Positions 15,420 through 18,175 of a stretch of DNA of 18,175 nucleotides are shown in pieces. The stretch lies in assembly GCA_031278075.1 (NCBI GenBank), contig JAITLE010000038.1, forward strand, positions 1-18,175, in the 5' to 3' direction. The stretch comes from Bifidobacteriaceae bacterium. Its GTDB lineage: Bacteria > Actinomycetota > Actinomycetes > Actinomycetales > WQXJ01. The position numbers and the translations under genes are program-made. How positions within the stretch are numbered: the first letter of the stretch is position 1; each line of letters opens with the position of its first letter. The notes below the pieces were generated by a model. It had not been told where the DNA came from. It saw only the letters and a program-made list of their open reading frames with translations, and did not search any database.

Positions 15420-15582
15420 AGCCTCGATCCACCGATCCTCGCCTACTGCGCCGCCCCAGCCAGGCACGCTGGCCGTTCCTGGCCGGCTCAACAGGCCGCC
15501 GGCCTGCCATCGCCGGCCACGAACGCCCATCGCACCCGTCTAGTGCCGCTCGCCACGGCGATCATCGGTGGATCCAGGCTAA
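15418..15582. mobile_element. Dispersed MITE-like repeat, copy 1
   Basis: The element is about 165 bp. Its left 114 bp (15420-15533) aligns without gaps to 18062-18175, the first 51 bp being identical and the rest differing at 11 of 63 positions. Its right end (15557-15582), read on the other strand, repeats the left end: against copy 2 the 26-bp ends match at 23 positions (TTAGCCT.GATCCACCGAT..TCGCC), and against its own left end at 22. No ORF is supported inside. The centre holds GCCGGC-rich palindromes. Terminal inverted repeats plus multiple copies suggest a MITE or a large REP-type element. No target duplication was identified. Confidence 0.65.
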
Positions 15583-16586
15583 ATCCCGCGCCGGTCCGCC
15601 ACACCCCTCAAGAACCCAGCCCCCCAAGCGAGGTGCATGGTCGCGATCGCCAGCGGGAGGCGACGGCGTGTCTTCGGATCCAAACCGCTCGACTCGGCGG
15701 CCGCCGCGCCCACCACACCCAGCGCGTATAAGGCGGGCAGCGCCAGCGGCACGGCGTGTTTGGGGCCGCGCAGGAAGAACCCCGCCACGCCCGCGACGAG
15801 CCCCAGCCCGATCCCTGCCACCGCCACAGGCGGCGCGAGGTAGCGAGCGCTGGCCGTCTCGGGGTATTGCCGCATCACGTACCAGCGCCAACGACCGGTC
15901 TGATAGAACTGCCGCGCCAAGCCGCGCCACGTGCGCCGCGGCCGGTAGATCACGCCCAGCGCCGGGTCGAACCAGACCACCTTGCCCGCTTGGATCAGGC
16001 GGTGGTTCAGCTCCCAGTCCTGGGCGCGGCTGAATTTCTCGTTGAACCCCCCGACCGCCTCCAGGTCCGCGCGGCGGAAGGCGCCGAGGTACACGGTCGT
16101 GGCGGGGCCCGCCGCCCCGCCAGTGTGGAACGCGGCCGCGCCGATCCCGTAGGGACTCGACAGAGCTCGCGCCACAGCCTTCTGGAAGGGCGCGGTCCCC
16201 TCCGGCACCATCATGCCGCCCACATTGGCGGCGCCCGTGCGCTCCAACGTCTCGACGACGCGCTCGAGGTATCGGGGCGGCAGCAGAGCGTGCCCGTCCA
16301 CCCGCACCAGATAGCTGTGCCGCGCCGCGCGCCAAGCCAGGTTGAGCCCCTCCGGGGTGCGCCCGCTCGGGTTGTCCACGAGCCTCAGCTCCACGAAGCG
16401 TTCCGCCAACCGCGCGGCGGCGTCCTCAGTGCCGTCCGATGACGGCCCCACCGCCATCACAACCTCAAGCGGGCCGCTGTAGCCTTGCGCGAAGATCCGC
16501 TCCACCGCCGCCTCGAGGTGGTCCGCCTCGTCGCGCACCGCTAGAAACACGCTGACAGCCGGCGAAGCCGGTTCGTGGAGGGTCAT
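15579..16586 (-). CDS. Family 2 glycosyltransferase, ExoA-like, membrane-associated
   Basis: The product is 335 aa. The GT2 (GT-A) domain covers about residues 10-240: VSVFLAVRDE at the first strand, SSDGTED, and a metal-binding RVDGH motif (Asp97) in the DxD place. QDWELN (190-195) carries the probable catalytic acidic residues and QFYQTGRWRW (226-235) resembles the Q..RW acceptor motif. Two or three hydrophobic helices follow (about 250-272, 278-298, 311-328). This resembles succinoglycan-type ExoA transferases, which add sugars to lipid-linked intermediates at the inner membrane face; the sugar is unknown. ATG 16586 has TAGAGT 7 nt upstream, so it is probably leaderless. The stop TAG at 15581-15579 lies inside the right end of the dispersed repeat. 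Confidence 0.92.
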   Translation of the reverse strand: MTLHEPASPAVSVFLAVRDEADHLEAAVERIFAQGYSGPLEVVMAVGPSSDGTEDAAARLAERFVELRLVDNPSGRTPEGLNLAWRAARHSYLVRVDGHALLPPRYLERVVETLERTGAANVGGMMVPEGTAPFQKAVARALSSPYGIGAAAFHTGGAAGPATTVYLGAFRRADLEAVGGFNEKFSRAQDWELNHRLIQAGKVVWFDPALGVIYRPRRTWRGLARQFYQTGRWRWYVMRQYPETASARYLAPPVAVAGIGLGLVAGVAGFFLRGPKHAVPLALPALYALGVVGAAAAESSGLDPKTRRRLPLAIATMHLAWGAGFLRGVADRRGI

Positions 16587-16593
16587 TCCGCCA

Positions 16594-16599
16594 ACTCTA
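16594..16599 (-). promoter_or_regulatory. Probable -10 box for leaderless glycosyltransferase transcription
   Basis: TAGAGT on the minus strand lies 7 nt before ATG 16586. The divergent DUF4921 gene has a similar box on the other strand, so the 68-nt spacer seems to hold two back-to-back promoters. Confidence 0.45.
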
Positions 16600-16642
16600 C
16601 TTCTCCGGGGCGGCGTTGCGGCCGACGCGCGCCGTCGCCGAT

Positions 16643-16648
16643 TAGCGT
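16643..16648 (+). promoter_or_regulatory. Probable -10 box for leaderless DUF4921 gene transcription
   Basis: TAGCGT lies 6 nt before GTG 16655, the same hexamer and spacing as at glgE, and no Shine-Dalgarno is present. TTGCGG at 16616-16621 is too far upstream (21 nt) to be a standard -35. Confidence 0.45.
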
Positions 16649-16654
16649 TATAGC

Positions 16655-18013
16655 GTGACCCCTTGGATGCGCGACCCCGAATACCTCGACATCCTGGCCG
16701 ACGGCACCGTCAAACAGATCAACCCGTTCAGCGGCACAGAGGTCTGGACGGTCGCTCGGCGCGGCGCCCGCCCGATCCGCCGCGCCGAGCGGACGCCCAC
16801 CCCGCTCGACCCCGCCCTGGCTGGCGCCCACTGCGTCTTCTGCGAGCGCCGCTACACGGACACCCCGCCCGAGAAGGCACGCCTGATCGCGTCCCCTTCC
16901 GGGACACCTGAGACGCGGCCGATGACCATGGCGTCCCAGCTGTTCGCGACGACCGCCGAGTTCCGGCGCGTGCCCAACCTGTTCGAGATCCTCTCGTTCG
17001 ACTATTGGCGCGCCAACTACGGCTACGAGCTGCCCGCCGACCTGCGGGAACACGCGCGCGCTTACGTCGCGGAGCCGGAGGGCCGCGCGCACGTGGCGGC
17101 GGTCGCGGCCGCCAAGCTCCGCGCGTCTGGCGAGCCGGACGCGACGCCGGGCGACGCGGACATCCTCGCGGCCGCGGAGGCGTTCTTCGGGTCGACACAC
17201 GACTTGATCGTCGCGCGGCGGCACTACCCCGTCGACGCGGTGGACGATGCCGTCCTCGCCGGTTCCGGGACTTTGACGCCCGCGGAGCACCGGCGCCTCA
17301 TCGCGTTCACTGTGGCCGCGATGCGCGACCTGTATTGGCGCAACCGCTACGCGCGCTACGTCTCTGTGTTCCAGAACTGGCTGAGGCCCGCGGGCGCCTC
17401 ACTGGACCACCTGCACAAACAGCTTGTGGCGATCGACGCTCACGGCGCGCAGTACGAGTTGGCGGTCGACTCGCTAAGGGCCAATCCGGAGGCGTTCAAC
17501 GAACGGGCCGCCAACTACGCCGCCTACAAGAACCTGGTGATCGCCGAGAACGACTGGGCGCTCGCCTTCGCGGGTTACGGCCACCGCTACCCCACTGTCG
17601 AGGTGTTCTCCAAGTCGGAGGCGCCGGATCCGTGGCATCACACACCCGAGGAGCTGGCAGGGATGGCGGACCTGCTGCACGCGATGCACGCCGCGACCGG
17701 GCCGGACATCCCGACCAACGAGGAGTGGCACTCGCGGCCAGTGGACGCCACGTTGCCGATGCCGTGGCGAATCGTGCTGAAATGGCGCATCTCCACGGTC
17801 GCCGGATTCGAGGGCGCGACGAAGATCTACCTGAACACGATCGACCCGTACGCGCTGCGGGATCGCTTGGTGCCGGAGTTGTTCCGGCTGCGCGCCGCGG
17901 GCGCGATCGCGCCCGAGATCCGGATCGCGACTGAGGCGTCCTGCCGGCCGAATCCGTTGGCTTACACCGCGAATCGGGGTGGGCCGATCCGGGGGAGGCG
18001 CGGCGCCCGGTGA
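16655..18013 (+). CDS. DUF4921 family protein, GalT/HIT-like
   Basis: The product is 452 aa. The conserved start (DGTVKQINPFSGTEVWTV), a possible zinc pair C60-V-F-C63 and a histidine-triad motif H252-L-H254-K-Q256 in GASLDHLHKQL place it near galactose-1-phosphate uridylyltransferases, whose active site has HPHxQ and often Cys-X-X-Cys zinc ligands. Actinobacterial homologues are labelled DUF4921; I know of no proven reaction, so a nucleotidyl or phosphorolytic transfer on a sugar phosphate is only a suggestion. It is cytoplasmic. GTG 16655 was chosen for the TAGCGT box 6 nt upstream; ATG 16667 is an alternative that would leave the conserved DGTVKQ region intact. The C-terminus is basic (GRRGAR). 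It is divergent from the glycosyltransferase and followed by the second repeat copy. Confidence 0.88.
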   Translation: MTPWMRDPEYLDILADGTVKQINPFSGTEVWTVARRGARPIRRAERTPTPLDPALAGAHCVFCERRYTDTPPEKARLIASPSGTPETRPMTMASQLFATTAEFRRVPNLFEILSFDYWRANYGYELPADLREHARAYVAEPEGRAHVAAVAAAKLRASGEPDATPGDADILAAAEAFFGSTHDLIVARRHYPVDAVDDAVLAGSGTLTPAEHRRLIAFTVAAMRDLYWRNRYARYVSVFQNWLRPAGASLDHLHKQLVAIDAHGAQYELAVDSLRANPEAFNERAANYAAYKNLVIAENDWALAFAGYGHRYPTVEVFSKSEAPDPWHHTPEELAGMADLLHAMHAATGPDIPTNEEWHSRPVDATLPMPWRIVLKWRISTVAGFEGATKIYLNTIDPYALRDRLVPELFRLRAAGAIAPEIRIATEASCRPNPLAYTANRGGPIRGRRGAR

Positions 18014-18059
18014 CGGTTCGTCCCGCCATCTGACACCCCCTCAAGGGTCGGGCATGGGC

Positions 18060-18175
18060 TTAGCCTCGATCCACCGATCCTCGCCTACTGCGCCGCCCCA
18101 GCCAGGCACGCTAGACGCCCCTGACCGACTGGGCAGGCCACCGGCCTGCCATCGCCGGCCAGGAACGCCCATCGC
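18060..18175. mobile_element. Dispersed MITE-like repeat, copy 2, cut by window end
   Basis: This copy begins 46 nt after the DUF4921 stop codon. Its left end starts TTAGCCTCGATCC, and 18062-18175 matches 15420-15533 at 103 of 114 positions with no gaps. It is in the same orientation as copy 1. The right end lies outside the window. Confidence 0.65.

Overview
The window looks like chromosomal DNA of a high-GC Gram-positive actinobacterium. Most genes are GC-rich with many GTG starts. The gene content also fits: the GlgE maltosyltransferase typical of actinobacteria, a DivIVA/Scy-like coiled-coil cytoskeletal protein, a DUF4921 (GalT-like) protein, and several genes whose start codon lies 6-7 nt after a TANNNT box, as expected for leaderless mRNAs. 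The order and genus cannot be fixed from the sequence.

Layout. Positions 1-1408 are a gene-poor, partly AT-richer stretch with a possible CDS tail, one orphan lipoprotein and a frame-broken remnant of a small membrane protein. Positions 1409-5803 hold glgE and glgB, both plus strand, which elongate and branch alpha-1,4-glucan. A strong hairpin at 5818-5858 separates glgB from a convergent minus-strand operon at 9914-5914. That operon encodes a two-TM protein with a long repeat-rich tail, a lipoprotein (start and stop overlap by 4 nt) and a CnoX-like thioredoxin-TPR protein. Divergent from it across about 210 bp of promoter DNA are two tandem plus-strand genes (10127-13756). They encode long coiled-coil proteins built almost entirely of 11-residue (hendecad) repeats; the first has a DivIVA-like N-terminus. 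Two alpha/beta hydrolases and a family 2 glycosyltransferase follow on the minus strand (13796-16586). A divergently transcribed DUF4921 gene (16655-18013) ends the window.

A dispersed intergenic repeat of about 165 bp with imperfect 26-bp terminal inverted repeats lies at 15418-15582. A second copy starts at 18060 and runs off the window end. It looks like a MITE or other small non-coding element.

How the genes may work together: GlgE and GlgB cooperate in alpha-glucan synthesis, but the TreS/Mak partners that make maltose-1-phosphate are not in this window. The divergent block 5914-13756 (membrane protein, lipoprotein and chaperedoxin facing two hendecad filament-type proteins) is the best candidate for an undescribed system. 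A link to cell envelope or polarity is an inference from DivIVA/Scy resemblance and gene order only.
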